A stretch of DNA of 53,412 nt from an uncultured Clostridia bacterium (GCA_944384905.1 CALWVE010000020.1:1-53412), one strand, 5' to 3'. Positions 24,620 through 35,164 are shown, counted from the first letter of the stretch. Numbers and translations: made by a program. Notes: generated from the letters alone by a model not told the origin.

Positions 24620-25609
24620 ATGAAACTGGCGTTTCTGGCCTTTACTGAAAAGGGATTTGCCCTTGCCGGTTCTTTGGCACAGACCCTCGGCGGTAGCGTG
24701 ATGCGCTGCGGAAAGCCCGATTCTTTATCAGAATGGACGCGAAAGCAGTTTTCCGAAGCCGATGGGCTGGTGTTTGTGGGCGCGGTGGGCATCGCTGTAC
24801 GGGCGGTTGCTCCTTACATCGAAAAAAAGTGGAAAGACCCGGCCGTGGTGACTGTGGATGAATGCGCCCGGTTTGCCGTGCCGCTGCTTTCGGGCCATTT
24901 GGGCGGGGCGAACAGCCTGGCCCGCGCCATCAGCGAAGTGTGCGGCGCACAGGCGGTTGTTACCACCGCAACGGATGTCAACGGCGTGTTTGCCGTGGAT
25001 GAATGGGCCCGGTGTCAGGGAATGTCGGTTGTCGATCCCCAGCACATCAAACTGATTTCCGCAAAATTGCTGGCTGGCGGAAGCGTGAGCGTATTCTGCC
25101 CGTATCCTATCGAAGGGGATTGCCCGCCGGGCGTGGAACTGACCGAAAAGACGCCCGCCGATGTGGCGGTGAGCGTTCGAAAAGAAAACGCCGTGCTGTC
25201 TTTGGTGCCGAAAGCTGTGGTGTTGGGCGTGGGCTGCCGCAAGGGCACGCCCCAGGATACGATCGAATCCGTTTTGGAACGATTTTTGCAGGAAAGCGGA
25301 TTGCACGAAGAAGCGATCTGTGCCGTTGCCAGCATCGATTTAAAAAAAGAAGAGCCGGGACTTCTGGCTTTTTGCCGTGCGCATGGCTGGATATTTGAAA
25401 CCTATCCGGCGGAAGAACTTCGCCGGGTGCCCGGAGAATTTACGGCTTCGGCATTTGTCAGCGGCGTTACCGGCGTGGATAATGTCTGCGAACGCAGTGC
25501 CGTGGCGCTGAGCGGCGGGCAGATCTGTCATAAAAAATTTGCCGCCGATGGCGTGACCCTGGCGGCAGCCGTTAAGCCGTTTGGGCTGGATTGGAAGTAT
25601 GGCCGGTAA
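24620..25609 (+). CDS. cbiG: Cobalt-precorrin-5A hydrolase
   Basis: Opens the ring A delta-lactone of cobalt-precorrin-5A and releases the two-carbon fragment. The 329-residue protein has the N-terminal region (FVGAVGIAVRAVAPYI, LLSGHLGGANSLA, TTATDVNGVFAVDEWA) and the C-terminal domain (VLGVGCRKGTP, ASIDLKKEEPGLLAF, GVTGVDNVCERSA). ATG 24620 follows GGCGGTGAGAAAA, a weak ribosome site. Confidence 0.92.
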   Translation: MKLAFLAFTEKGFALAGSLAQTLGGSVMRCGKPDSLSEWTRKQFSEADGLVFVGAVGIAVRAVAPYIEKKWKDPAVVTVDECARFAVPLLSGHLGGANSLARAISEVCGAQAVVTTATDVNGVFAVDEWARCQGMSVVDPQHIKLISAKLLAGGSVSVFCPYPIEGDCPPGVELTEKTPADVAVSVRKENAVLSLVPKAVVLGVGCRKGTPQDTIESVLERFLQESGLHEEAICAVASIDLKKEEPGLLAFCRAHGWIFETYPAEELRRVPGEFTASAFVSGVTGVDNVCERSAVALSGGQICHKKFAADGVTLAAAVKPFGLDWKYGR

Positions 25610-25649
25610 AAGCCGGAATTTTCTGAAATGTAGAAAGAAGAGGAACACG

Positions 25650-26393
25650 ATGAATACGTTATATGTAGTAGGCATTGGCCCCGGCGGAGAAACGTTTCTC
25701 ACCGGGCAGGCCAGAGAAGCGTTGGAAAAAGCACAGGCATTGTGCGGCTATACGGTGTACATCGATTTGGTAGCGCCCTTATTTCCCGGGAAAGAAACAT
25801 ATACTTCCCCGATGAAGAAGGAACTGGATCGCTGCCGCTGGGCGATGGAAACGGCACAGGCCGGAAAAGACGTGGCGCTGGTTTGCAGCGGCGACGCCGG
25901 GGTCTATGGTATGGCGGGGCTACTGCTTCAGCTTTCTCCTCAGTATCCCGGCGTGGAGGTTGAAGTGGTAGCGGGCGTTACGGCCGCGCTTTCCGGCGGC
26001 GCCGTTTTGGGTGCGCCGCTCGGACACGATTTCTGCGTGGTTTCCCTTTCCGATCTGCTTACCCCATGGGAAGTGATCGAAAAGCGCCTGCGCTGTGCGG
26101 CGTGGGGCGATTTCTGCCTGTGCCTGTACAACCCCAGCTCCCATAAGCGGGCGGATTATCTCGCCAAGGCCTGCGACATTCTGCTGGCAGAGGGCAAATC
26201 TCCGGAGACCGTGTGCGGCTGGGTGCGCAATATCGGGCGAGAGGGACAAACATCCTGTGTGCTTTCGCTTAAAGAATTGCGGGACGCCAAACTCGATATG
26301 TTTACCACGGTGTTTATCGGCTCTTCCACCACGCAGGAAATTTCCGGGCGGATGGTAACCCCCCGGGGGTATGAGAAAAAATGCGAGTGGTAA
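25650..26393 (+). CDS. cbiH: Cobalt-precorrin-3 C17-methyltransferase (ring contraction)
   Basis: Methylates C17 and drives ring contraction. The 247-residue protein has YVVGIGPGGETFLTGQA, LVCSGDAGVYGMAGLL, VVAGVTAALSGGAVLGAPLGHDF and LYNPSSHKRADYL, matching CbiH/CobJ. ATG 25650 follows GAAGAGGAACACG. It overlaps cbiJ by 13 bases. Confidence 0.94.
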   Translation: MNTLYVVGIGPGGETFLTGQAREALEKAQALCGYTVYIDLVAPLFPGKETYTSPMKKELDRCRWAMETAQAGKDVALVCSGDAGVYGMAGLLLQLSPQYPGVEVEVVAGVTAALSGGAVLGAPLGHDFCVVSLSDLLTPWEVIEKRLRCAAWGDFCLCLYNPSSHKRADYLAKACDILLAEGKSPETVCGWVRNIGREGQTSCVLSLKELRDAKLDMFTTVFIGSSTTQEISGRMVTPRGYEKKCEW

Positions 26394-27124
26394 TTTTCAG
26401 CGGTACAACGGAAGGACGTATGCTTTCCGCCGAAACGGCGGCCATGGGCGCCGAAACCGTGGTGTGCGTTGCTACGGAATACGGAAAGATCCTTCAGGAG
26501 CATGTGCCGGGTACAAAAACGCACACCGGCCGCATGGAGGCGCAGGAGATGGCCGGCGTTTTGCAGGGCGCCGATTTGTGCATCGATGCAACCCATCCAT
26601 ATGCCAAAGAGGCCAGCCGGAATATTTGTGCGGCGGCAGAGGCGACCGGCGTGCCTTACCGCAGGCTTCTTCGCCGCGAAAGCCCGCTGCCGGCGGGCTG
26701 CATTCCGGTGGATTCCGCCGAAGAAGCCGCCCATTTTTTGCAGGCAACGCAGGGAAATATCCTGCTCACCACCGGGACCAAGGAACTGCCGGTCTTCTCT
26801 TCTTTGGAACGGCAGCGCCTGTTCCCAAGAGTGCTGCCGGCGCAGGAAAGCCTTTTTGCCTGCGAGAAAACGGAAATTCCCCGGGGGAATATCATTGCCA
26901 TGCAGGGGCCGTTTTCGTGTGAACTGAACATAGCGATGATTCATCAGTTTTCCATCCGCTGGCTGGTGACAAAAGACGGCGGCGCAGCAGGCGGCTTTGA
27001 CGATAAAGTCCGCGCGGCTCAACAAACCGGCGTGCGGCTGGTGGTGATCCGCCGCCCGAAAGAAAGCGGACAATCTTATGAAACCATTTTGGAACAGTGT
27101 AAGGAGATGATGGCATGCAGGTGA
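26381..27124 (+). CDS. cbiJ: Cobalt-precorrin-6A reductase
   Basis: NAD(P)H-dependent reduction of the macrocycle. The 247-residue protein begins MRVVIFSGTTEGRML, a typical CbiJ/CobK start, and shows ADLCIDATHPYAKEASRNI, LLTTGTKELPVFS and a C-terminal WLVTKDGGAAGGFDDKV. It overlaps cbiH (13 bases) and cbiET (10 bases). Confidence 0.93.
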   Translation: MRVVIFSGTTEGRMLSAETAAMGAETVVCVATEYGKILQEHVPGTKTHTGRMEAQEMAGVLQGADLCIDATHPYAKEASRNICAAAEATGVPYRRLLRRESPLPAGCIPVDSAEEAAHFLQATQGNILLTTGTKELPVFSSLERQRLFPRVLPAQESLFACEKTEIPRGNIIAMQGPFSCELNIAMIHQFSIRWLVTKDGGAAGGFDDKVRAAQQTGVRLVVIRRPKESGQSYETILEQCKEMMACR

Positions 27125-28314
27125 TTTTGGCGGCGTCCGGCGGGGGAAGCCGGGGCACCATGACCGAAGACTGCCGTCAGGCGCTGGCGTCGGCGAGCTG
27201 TATCATCGGCGCACCGCGTTTGCTGGAAGGGCTTGCGGAAGACTATACGAAAAACCGTGTGGCGGCTACGCGGCCGCAGATGATTCTGGAAGCCATCCGG
27301 GCGCAGGGTGACGGCTGTGTGGTGCTATATAGCGGGGATACCGGCTTTTATTCTGGCACCCGTTCGCTGATCCCGCTCTTGGAAAACGAGGGCATCTCCT
27401 ATCGCGTGTTTCCCGGTATTTCCAGTGTGCAGCTTCTTTCGTCGCTGCTCGGCAGACCGTGGCAGGACTGGATGCTTTGTTCCGCGCATGGCGTAGACTG
27501 CAATCCGGTTGGAGCCGTGATGCAGGGAAAACCGGTGTTCTTCCTTACGGGCGGCGAACTCGGCCCGGCGGAACTTTGTCGACGGCTTACGGAAGCGGGA
27601 CTTCATGATCTGCCTGTTGTGGTTGGGGAAAATCTTTCTTATCCCGGGCAGCGCATCCTTCGCGGCACAGCCGGGGAATTTGCCAAAGAAAAATTTGAAT
27701 CGCTCAGCGTGTTGCTGGCCGAACCCGCCCCGGCGGTCACGCGCCGGATGCCGGGCTTTCCGGATTCGCTTTTTACCCGCGGCGAAGTGCCGATGACCAA
27801 ACAGGAAGTGCGCGCGGCCATTCTGGCAAAGCTCAGTCCCAATCCCGATGACATCCTGTGGGATGTGGGCGCGGGCACGGGCAGTGTGAGCATCGAGCTT
27901 GCGCTGGCGGCCTCAAAAGGACGCACCTATGCGGTGGAATGCAACGAAAAAGCCTGTGAACTGATCCGCATCAACCGGGAAAAGCTGGGCGCGTGGAATC
28001 TTAAGTTGATCGAGGGTGCGGCGCCGCAGGCGTTGGAAGAATTGGAAACGCCGGACGCTGTGTTTATCGGCGGCACCAAAGGCTCGATGGAAAACGTAGT
28101 GAATCTCGTGCTGGACCGCAACCCCAAAGCCAGAATCTGTATGTCGGCTATCTGTATCGAAACGCTGTATCAGGCGGTGCGTGCACTGCAAAATCACGGT
28201 ATTGAGCCGGAAGTTACCCAGATCAGCGTCAGCCGCGGCAAAGCGGTGGGTTCGCTTCATTTGCTGATGGCGAATAATCCTGTTTTTTTGATTGCGGGGA
28301 ATTGTGATGGTTGA
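27115..28314 (+). CDS. cbiET: Fused CbiE-CbiT: cobalt-precorrin-7 C5- and C15-methyltransferase/decarboxylase
   Basis: A 399-residue fusion. The N-terminal half (about 1-195) is CbiE, a tetrapyrrole methylase acting at C5 (ILAASGGGSRGTM, VLYSGDTGFYSGTRSLI, FPGISSVQLL). The C-terminal half (about 215-399) is CbiT, a class I SAM methyltransferase acting at C15 with C12 decarboxylation (ILWDVGAGTGSVSIELA, FIGGTKGSMENVV). The fusion corresponds to CobL of the aerobic path. It overlaps cbiA by eight bases. Confidence 0.95.
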   Translation: MQVILAASGGGSRGTMTEDCRQALASASCIIGAPRLLEGLAEDYTKNRVAATRPQMILEAIRAQGDGCVVLYSGDTGFYSGTRSLIPLLENEGISYRVFPGISSVQLLSSLLGRPWQDWMLCSAHGVDCNPVGAVMQGKPVFFLTGGELGPAELCRRLTEAGLHDLPVVVGENLSYPGQRILRGTAGEFAKEKFESLSVLLAEPAPAVTRRMPGFPDSLFTRGEVPMTKQEVRAAILAKLSPNPDDILWDVGAGTGSVSIELALAASKGRTYAVECNEKACELIRINREKLGAWNLKLIEGAAPQALEELETPDAVFIGGTKGSMENVVNLVLDRNPKARICMSAICIETLYQAVRALQNHGIEPEVTQISVSRGKAVGSLHLLMANNPVFLIAGNCDG

Positions 28315-29674
28315 GTGTTTACTGGCGGCGCCTGCCTCCGGCAGCGGAAAAACCGCCGTTACCTGCGCGCTGCTTGCCGCGCTTTCTAAAAGAGGGCTTG
28401 CGCCATGTGCGTTTAAATGCGGGCCGGATTACATAGACCCCATGTTTCACCGCTCGGTGCTGGGCGTGGAAAGCCACAATCTCGATTTGTTCCTCTGCGG
28501 GGAAGAGCGGCTGCGCATGCTTTATGAAAGCCATCTTTCTGGTCACGGCGCGGCTGTGTGCGAGGGCGTGATGGGCTTTTACGACGGCGTGGGCGGCAGC
28601 ACCATACAGGCCAGCGCCTGGCACGTGGCGAGTACGCTTAATCTGCCCGTTTTGCTGGTTATCCGGCCCAAAGGAGCCAGTTTAACACTGGCGGCGCAGA
28701 TCAAAGGGCTTTGTGATTTCCGCGAAAACAGTCGGATTCGGGGCGTTTTTCTCGACGACTGTTCGCCGATGTTGTTTCGCAGTCTTGCGCCTATGCTCGA
28801 AAAAGAAACCGGCCTGCCGGTGCTGGGCTATTTGCCGCATATGGAAGAGGCCGCTTTTGAAAGCCGCCATCTGGGGCTTTATACGGCCGGGGAAATCGAG
28901 GGCTTGCAGCAGCGCATCGATGTGCTGGCGCAAAAGCTGGAAGAAACAACCGATATGGAGCGCTTTTTGCGGCTGTTTGCGGGGCGGGAAGCAACCGGCG
29001 CTTTTCAGCCTGTTTCGGCTCCTGCAAAAGTTCGCATCGCCGTGGCGCACGACGAAGCCTTTTGCTTTACACACGCGGAAACGCTGGAAGCTTTTCGGAA
29101 TGCCGGAGCGGAGCTGGTAAATTTCAGCCCGCTGCATGATGCCGCTTTGCCGGAAAAGATCGGCGGGCTGTATCTGCCCGGCGGCTACCCGGAACTATAT
29201 GCGAAGGGGATTTCCGAAAATAAAGCGATGCTGTCGGCTATTCGAAACGCCGTTTTAAGCGGCCTGCCAACCATAGCGGAATGCGGCGGGTTTCTCTATC
29301 TGGGGCAAAGCCTTCAGGACGAAACCGGCGGCGTTTATCCCATGGCGGGCGTACTTGCGGGAGACGGAATCAAAAAAGAAAAGCTCGTGCGTTTTGGCTA
29401 TGCCCAGCTTACGGCGAAAAGCGACAGCCTGCTGTTTGCCAAAGGAGAACGCATCCCGGTGCATGAATTCCACTATTGGGATTCTACGCAAAACGGGGAA
29501 GATTTTTCGGCGGAAAAGCCGGTTTCGGGCAGAAGCTGGTCGTGCGGCTTTGCCGGGGAAAATTTGTACGCCGCTTTCCCGCACCTGTACTTTTGGGAAA
29601 ATCCCAAATGGAGCGAGCGGTTTGTGCAGGCGGCTGTACGCTATTTAGCGGCACAGCACGAACCAATTATCTGA
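28307..29674 (+). CDS. cbiA: Cobyrinate a,c-diamide synthase
   Basis: ATP- and glutamine-dependent amidation of the a and c side chains. The 455-residue protein has a P-loop domain (APASGSGKT, Lys15; FKCGPDYIDPMFH) and a C-terminal class I glutaminase-like domain (LYLPGGYPELYA, nucleophile Cys326 in AECGGFLYL, His in VHEFHYW). ATG 28307 was chosen over GTG 28304 and TTG 28292 because it fits the family N-terminus and sits after GGGGA. The second amidotransferase, CbiP, is not found in the window. Confidence 0.95.
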   Translation: MVECLLAAPASGSGKTAVTCALLAALSKRGLAPCAFKCGPDYIDPMFHRSVLGVESHNLDLFLCGEERLRMLYESHLSGHGAAVCEGVMGFYDGVGGSTIQASAWHVASTLNLPVLLVIRPKGASLTLAAQIKGLCDFRENSRIRGVFLDDCSPMLFRSLAPMLEKETGLPVLGYLPHMEEAAFESRHLGLYTAGEIEGLQQRIDVLAQKLEETTDMERFLRLFAGREATGAFQPVSAPAKVRIAVAHDEAFCFTHAETLEAFRNAGAELVNFSPLHDAALPEKIGGLYLPGGYPELYAKGISENKAMLSAIRNAVLSGLPTIAECGGFLYLGQSLQDETGGVYPMAGVLAGDGIKKEKLVRFGYAQLTAKSDSLLFAKGERIPVHEFHYWDSTQNGEDFSAEKPVSGRSWSCGFAGENLYAAFPHLYFWENPKWSERFVQAAVRYLAAQHEPII

Positions 29675-29740
29675 TAAAAATAATCATCGCGCAGGATGGA
29701 AACTGCGGCTCTGCCTATAGGGGAGGAAGAAGGAATCAAC

Positions 29741-30816
<1,076 letters not shown>

Positions 30817-30820
<4 letters not shown>

Positions 30821-31350
30821 TGGTTACCTTGGTCATTGGGGGCGCGGCCTCCGGAAAAAGTGAATTCGCCGAATCGCTGGTTTTGCACGCGGGGGATCTG
30901 CCGCGCACCTATATCGCCACGATGCAGCCGTTTGACGACGAATGCCGCGCGCGCATCCGCCGCCATCGGGAAATGCGGGCGAAAAAGAAATTCGAAACCG
31001 TAGAATGCTTTACAAACCTTGAACAGCTGAATCTGCCTCAAAAAGGCGTGGTGCTGCTGGAATGCATGAGCAATCTGGTGGCCAACGAGCTCTATAGCCC
31101 GGACGACGCCGGGGAGCACACGCTGGAAGCGATCGAGCGGGGGATCCGCCATCTTATCCCTCAGTGTGAGGAGCTGATTATCGTTTCCAACGAAGTATTC
31201 AGCGGCGGCTGTGACTACGAAGGGGATACGCTGCGGTATCTGCGCGTGTTGGCGCAAGTCAACCGGATGGCCGCCAAAGAAGCGGATATGGTTTATGAAA
31301 TTGTGTGCGGCGTACCTGTTTGTCATAAAGGGGAGGAAACAAAACGATGA
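30817..31350 (+). CDS. cobU: Adenosylcobinamide kinase / guanylyltransferase, variant
   Basis: Phosphorylates adenosylcobinamide and transfers GMP. The 177-residue protein has the P-loop GGAASGKSE (8-16), the TMQPFDDECRARIRRHREMR region with the His that takes GMP in CobU, and the LLECMSNLVANEL strand. Where canonical CobU has NEVGxGIVPE, this protein reads NEVFSGGCDYEGDTLRYLRV, so that loop is different. ATG at 30817 or 30820. It overlaps cobT and cobS by four bases each. Confidence 0.88.
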
Positions 31351-32132
31351 CGTTTTTTGAAACGATTGCGGTGGCGGTTGCCATGTTTTCCGCTATTCCC
31401 TGTCCGCAGCCGGTATGGTCACAAAAGAATATGCGCTATTCGCTGTGTGCCTTTCCGTTGATCGGCGTGGTGTGCGGTCTGGCTTTTTGGGGCTGGACGG
31501 CGCTGATGTATGCAGCGGCCGCGCCGGATCTGCTTCGCGGGGCGGGGCTGTGTCTGATTCCCGTTTTGGTGACGGGCGGTATTCATCTCGACGGCTACGC
31601 CGATACCAGCGACGCGCTGGCAAGCTATGCGCCGCCGGAAAAAAAGCGGGAAATTTTACAGGACCCACGCTGCGGCGCGTTTGCCGTGATTCGTTTGTGC
31701 ACCTGGTTTGTGGCCTATTTTGCGCTGTGCACCTGTGTGCGCTGGGATAACCGGGCGCTTTTGTGCATGGGATTGGCTTTTGTGCTGGAACGCTGTCTGT
31801 CCGGCTTTGCGATCGCCACGTTCCCGATGGCCAAAAACACGGGTTTGGCGCATACATTTGCCGCCGCGGCAGATAAAACAAAAGTCCGCTGGATTCTTGC
31901 GGTTGCCGCTGTGCTGCTGGCCGCCGTGATGGTTTTTGTCGGCAGATTTCAGGGCGGTGCGATGGTGTTGGCCGCGGCCTGGATTTTGTGGCGGTACTAT
32001 CGCGTTTCGAAAAAGCAGTTCGGCGGAATCACCGGAGACTTGGCCGGCTGGTTTGTACAGCGGGCGGAACTTTGGATGATGGGCGCTTTGCTGGCTGTGC
32101 AGCTGATGGAGGGAATGAAATGGTTTTCGTAA
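31347..32132 (+). CDS. cobS: Adenosylcobinamide-GDP ribazoletransferase (cobalamin synthase)
   Basis: An integral membrane enzyme that joins GDP-cobinamide and alpha-ribazole (phosphate). The 261-residue protein has several hydrophobic helices and the family motifs FSAIPCP, ITGGIHLDGYADTSDAL-like (TGGIHLDGYADTSDALASY), DPRCGAFAVI and GDLAGWFVQ near the end. It overlaps cobU (four bases) and the next short gene (13 bases). Confidence 0.93.
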   Translation: MTFFETIAVAVAMFSAIPCPQPVWSQKNMRYSLCAFPLIGVVCGLAFWGWTALMYAAAAPDLLRGAGLCLIPVLVTGGIHLDGYADTSDALASYAPPEKKREILQDPRCGAFAVIRLCTWFVAYFALCTCVRWDNRALLCMGLAFVLERCLSGFAIATFPMAKNTGLAHTFAAAADKTKVRWILAVAAVLLAAVMVFVGRFQGGAMVLAAAWILWRYYRVSKKQFGGITGDLAGWFVQRAELWMMGALLAVQLMEGMKWFS

Positions 32133-32458
32133 CGGGTCCGCTTTACAGCGGAAAGAAAACGTATGTAAAAGAACGGATGCACTGGGATGACGAAACACTG
32201 GCCCGGCTCGCCGTATGGGATGTGCAGGATCGGGCGGCCGGCTGTACGGATCTTGCACGCCTTGCCGATGAGCTGAGCCAAAAAGAAGTGGTGATCGCTA
32301 CCGAAATCGGGGGCGGCGTGGTGCCGGTTCTGGCCGAAGAACGCGCGGCTCGTGAGGCGGCCGGAAGACTGGCCTGTCTGCTTGCGCAAAGAGCGGATAC
32401 GGTTGTTCGGGTGTTCTGTGGGATTCCCACGGTATTAAAGGGGGAGGAAGTACAGTGA
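32120..32458 (+). CDS. Short CobU-like protein with degenerate P-loop
   Basis: A 112-residue protein about two thirds the length of CobU. The N-terminus MVFVTGPLYSGKKTYVKE resembles a P-loop, but the residue after GK is Lys, not Ser/Thr (Thr follows). The C-terminal half keeps the canonical CobU motif: TEIGGGVVPVLAEERAAREAAGRLACLLA and VFCGIPTVLKG. The middle region with the GMP-accepting His is missing. It lies inside the operon, overlapping cobS by 13 bases and cobC by four. ATG 32120 follows GGAGGGAATGAA. It may be a regulatory or accessory partner of CobU or an unrelated nucleotide-binding protein; the function is not established. Confidence 0.75.
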   Translation: MVFVTGPLYSGKKTYVKERMHWDDETLARLAVWDVQDRAAGCTDLARLADELSQKEVVIATEIGGGVVPVLAEERAAREAAGRLACLLAQRADTVVRVFCGIPTVLKGEEVQ

Positions 32459-33072
32459 AAATTTATTTGCTGCGTCATGGTTTAACCGGCTACAATGCGG
32501 AAAAACGTTATCAGGGAACGCGCGATATCCCGCTTTCGGAGGAAGGTCGCGCCCAACTTGCGCGGGCCGATATTTCCCCGGAAAAAGTGTATGTTTCTCC
32601 GCTGATCCGTGCCCGGAGCACAGCCGATATCGTGTTCCCCGAATCGGAGCAGATCGTGGTGCATGATTTCCGCGAAATGTGCTTCGGTATTTTCGAGGGA
32701 CGCAATTACATTGATATGGAGCACGACCCCGACTATCTGGCTTGGGTGGGCAGCGACTGCGAAGGGAGCTGTCCCGGCGGCGAGCGGAAAGCCGATTTTT
32801 CCGATCGCACCTATCAGGCGTTTGTTCCGCTCGTAGACGAGGCTTTGAAAAACGGGGAAGAGATGCTCGTTATCATGGCCCACGGCGGCACGCAGATGGC
32901 GATTATGGAACGATATGCCCTACCGCACGAAGATTATTATCATTGGTGCGGCCCCAACGCGGGCGGCTATGTTTTGGAAGCCGATGCGGATATTTGGCAG
33001 AAAGACCATACGCTGACGCTGGTGGATGAGGTGCAGTACATCCGCAAAGACGGGCAGGAGGAACAGAAATGA
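32455..33072 (+). CDS. cobC: Histidine phosphatase, alpha-ribazole phosphatase type
   Basis: A 205-residue member of the phosphoglycerate-mutase-like family, expected to remove phosphate from alpha-ribazole phosphate or adenosylcobalamin phosphate. The phosphohistidine motif is LRHGLTGYN (His8), with SPLIRARSTA, FREMCFGIFEGR and the second His in IMAHGG. It starts with GTG 32455, overlapping the previous stop by four bases (GTGA), with GGAGGAAG upstream. The assignment to cobalamin rests on operon context; the family is broad. Confidence 0.85.
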   Translation: MKIYLLRHGLTGYNAEKRYQGTRDIPLSEEGRAQLARADISPEKVYVSPLIRARSTADIVFPESEQIVVHDFREMCFGIFEGRNYIDMEHDPDYLAWVGSDCEGSCPGGERKADFSDRTYQAFVPLVDEALKNGEEMLVIMAHGGTQMAIMERYALPHEDYYHWCGPNAGGYVLEADADIWQKDHTLTLVDEVQYIRKDGQEEQK

Positions 33073-34052
33073 TCTGGACGGCGGTTCTGTGCGGATTTCT
33101 GATCGATTGCCTTTTGGGCGATCCCGAAAAAATGCCTCATCCCGTCGTGCTGATGGGAAAAGCGATTTCGAGGCTCGAAAAATGGCTGCGCCGCCATCTG
33201 CCGCAAACTCCAAAAGGGGAGCGCACCGGCGGGATCATTCTGGCGGTTACGCTTCCGCTGGGCACCCTGCTCATCAGCGGCGGGCTGTGCTGGCTCTTCT
33301 GGTGGATTCATCCGCTGCTGGGACTGGCCTTGCAGTCTTTTTGGTGCTGGCAGGCGCTGGCTATGCGCTGTCTTGCCAAGGAAAGCCGCAACGTCTACCG
33401 CTGCCTGAAAAACGAAGGACTTCCGGCGGCCAGAAAAGCGGTTGCCCGTATCGTTGGGCGCGATACCGCCGAGCTTTCGGAGCAGGGCGTTACAAAAGCG
33501 GCTGTAGAAACCGTGGCGGAGAATTTTTCCGACGGCGTGTTGGCACCCATGATTTACATGCTCATCGGCGGAGCACCGCTGGCGCTTACCTATAAAGCCA
33601 TCAACACCATGGACAGCATGGTGGGCTATAAAAATGAAAAGTACCTGTATTTCGGCCGGGCGGCGGCGAAGCTGGATGATGTGGCCAACTATTTGCCGTC
33701 CCGCATTGCGGCGCTTTTATGGATCGTTTCCTGCCCGCTCGCCGGCGGCAGCCTTAAAAACGCCTGGAAGATGTGGCGGCGCGACCGCAGAAAGCACGCC
33801 AGCCCCAATTCGGCGCAAACGGAATCGGCCTGTGCCGGTTCGCTGGGTGTACAGCTTGCGGGTCCGGCTTCCTACTTCGGCAAGCTGGTGGAAAAGCCCA
33901 CGATCGGGGACGCTTTGCGTGAAATCGAGCCGGAAGATATTCTGCGTACCAACCGCATGATGGTTGTTTCCAGCGTGCTGGGGCTGGTGATCGGGCTCGC
34001 CATTCATATTGGCATCGTCTTTTCGGTCTGGGGTCCACACTGGATTTTGTAA
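33069..34052 (+). CDS. cbiB: Adenosylcobinamide-phosphate synthase
   Basis: A membrane enzyme that attaches aminopropanol phosphate to adenosylcobyric acid. The 327-residue protein has hydrophobic helices and the family motifs FLIDCLLGDPEKMPHPV, VAENFSDGVLAPMIYMLIGGAPLALTYKA (from residue 155) and NTMDSMVGYKNEKY. It overlaps cobC by four bases and is 26 bases before cobD, whose product supplies its substrate. Confidence 0.95.
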   Translation: MIWTAVLCGFLIDCLLGDPEKMPHPVVLMGKAISRLEKWLRRHLPQTPKGERTGGIILAVTLPLGTLLISGGLCWLFWWIHPLLGLALQSFWCWQALAMRCLAKESRNVYRCLKNEGLPAARKAVARIVGRDTAELSEQGVTKAAVETVAENFSDGVLAPMIYMLIGGAPLALTYKAINTMDSMVGYKNEKYLYFGRAAAKLDDVANYLPSRIAALLWIVSCPLAGGSLKNAWKMWRRDRRKHASPNSAQTESACAGSLGVQLAGPASYFGKLVEKPTIGDALREIEPEDILRTNRMMVVSSVLGLVIGLAIHIGIVFSVWGPHWIL

Positions 34053-34078
34053 AGCTTTATCGTTAGGGAGGAGAGAGC

Positions 34079-35164
34079 ATGAACGAGAACCATCCTACCG
34101 GCGTTTCTCCGCTGCCGCTGGTGCATGGCGGGGACTGGGCCGGCTATTCGGAAGAATACGGCGCACAGCCGCTCGATTTTTCGGCAAATGTCAGTCCGCT
34201 GGGTGTGCCCGGCGGCGTGAAACGCGCGATTGCAGCTGCGGCTGAAACGGCGGATCGGTATCCCGACCCGTTGTGCCGTGCTTTAAGCCGTAAGCTTGCG
34301 GCGCATGAACAGGTGCCCGAATCGTATGTGTTGTGCGGCAACGGTGCAGCGGATCTGATCTTCCGGGCCGTGTTGGCCAAAAGGCCGAAAAAGGCTTTGC
34401 TGCCCGCCCCGGCGTTTGCCGAATACGAAGCGGCTTTGACTGCCTGCGGGTGCCAGGTGGAGCTTTATTTTCTGCGGGAAGAAAACGATTTCCGACTGGA
34501 CGAAGGCTTTTTGGAGGCCATTGTGCCCGGTATCGATATGGTGTTTCTGTGCGAGCCCAATAACCCCACGGGCGTTTCTTCACCCCGGGAATTTTTGCTG
34601 CGGACAGCCGAACGGTGCAAGCGCTGCGGCGCTTTGTTTATGCTGGACGAATGCTTCGGCGATTTTCTGGAAGAGCCGGATAAGCATACTTTAAAAGGTG
34701 CGCTTTCGGAATATCCGAATCTGGTAATTTTAAAGGCGTTTACAAAACTGTATGCCATGGCGGGCGTGCGGCTGGGCTATGCCTTGTGTGCCGACGGCGA
34801 ACTGATGGAGAAAATGCGTCAGACCGGTCAGCCCTGGGCGGTTTCGTCTTTGGCGCAGGCCGCCGGAGAAGCCGCGTTGGATGAAACAGCGTACGTAGAA
34901 AGCGTGCGCCAAATGGTTTTGCGCGAACGCCCGTGGATGATGGAGCAGCTCACACGCCTTGGCCTGCGGGTTGTGCCCGGGGAAGCCAATTATCTGCTGT
35001 TTCGCTGTCCGGTTCCGCTTATTAAGCCTTTGCGGCAGCGGGGGATTTTATTGCGCAGCTGCGCTAATTATCACGGTCTGGACGAAAACTGGTACCGCAC
35101 CGCCGTGCGTACGCACGAAGAAAATGCCCGCCTAATCGAAACGCTGGCGGATATTCTAAAATAA
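34079..35164 (+). CDS. cobD: Threonine-phosphate decarboxylase
   Basis: A PLP enzyme that turns L-threonine-O-3-phosphate into (R)-1-aminopropan-2-ol phosphate, the linker substrate for CbiB. The 361-residue protein is of the aspartate-aminotransferase fold: FSANVSPLGVP, the GNGAADLI phosphate site, CEPNNPTGV, FMLDECF, the PLP Lys in LKAFTKLYAMAGVRLGY (about 220-236) and a C-terminal RTAVRTHEEN. It is the last gene of the operon. Only a weak AT-rich hairpin (35198-35218) follows, so no clear terminator is seen. Confidence 0.94.
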   Translation: MNENHPTGVSPLPLVHGGDWAGYSEEYGAQPLDFSANVSPLGVPGGVKRAIAAAAETADRYPDPLCRALSRKLAAHEQVPESYVLCGNGAADLIFRAVLAKRPKKALLPAPAFAEYEAALTACGCQVELYFLREENDFRLDEGFLEAIVPGIDMVFLCEPNNPTGVSSPREFLLRTAERCKRCGALFMLDECFGDFLEEPDKHTLKGALSEYPNLVILKAFTKLYAMAGVRLGYALCADGELMEKMRQTGQPWAVSSLAQAAGEAALDETAYVESVRQMVLRERPWMMEQLTRLGLRVVPGEANYLLFRCPVPLIKPLRQRGILLRSCANYHGLDENWYRTAVRTHEENARLIETLADILK

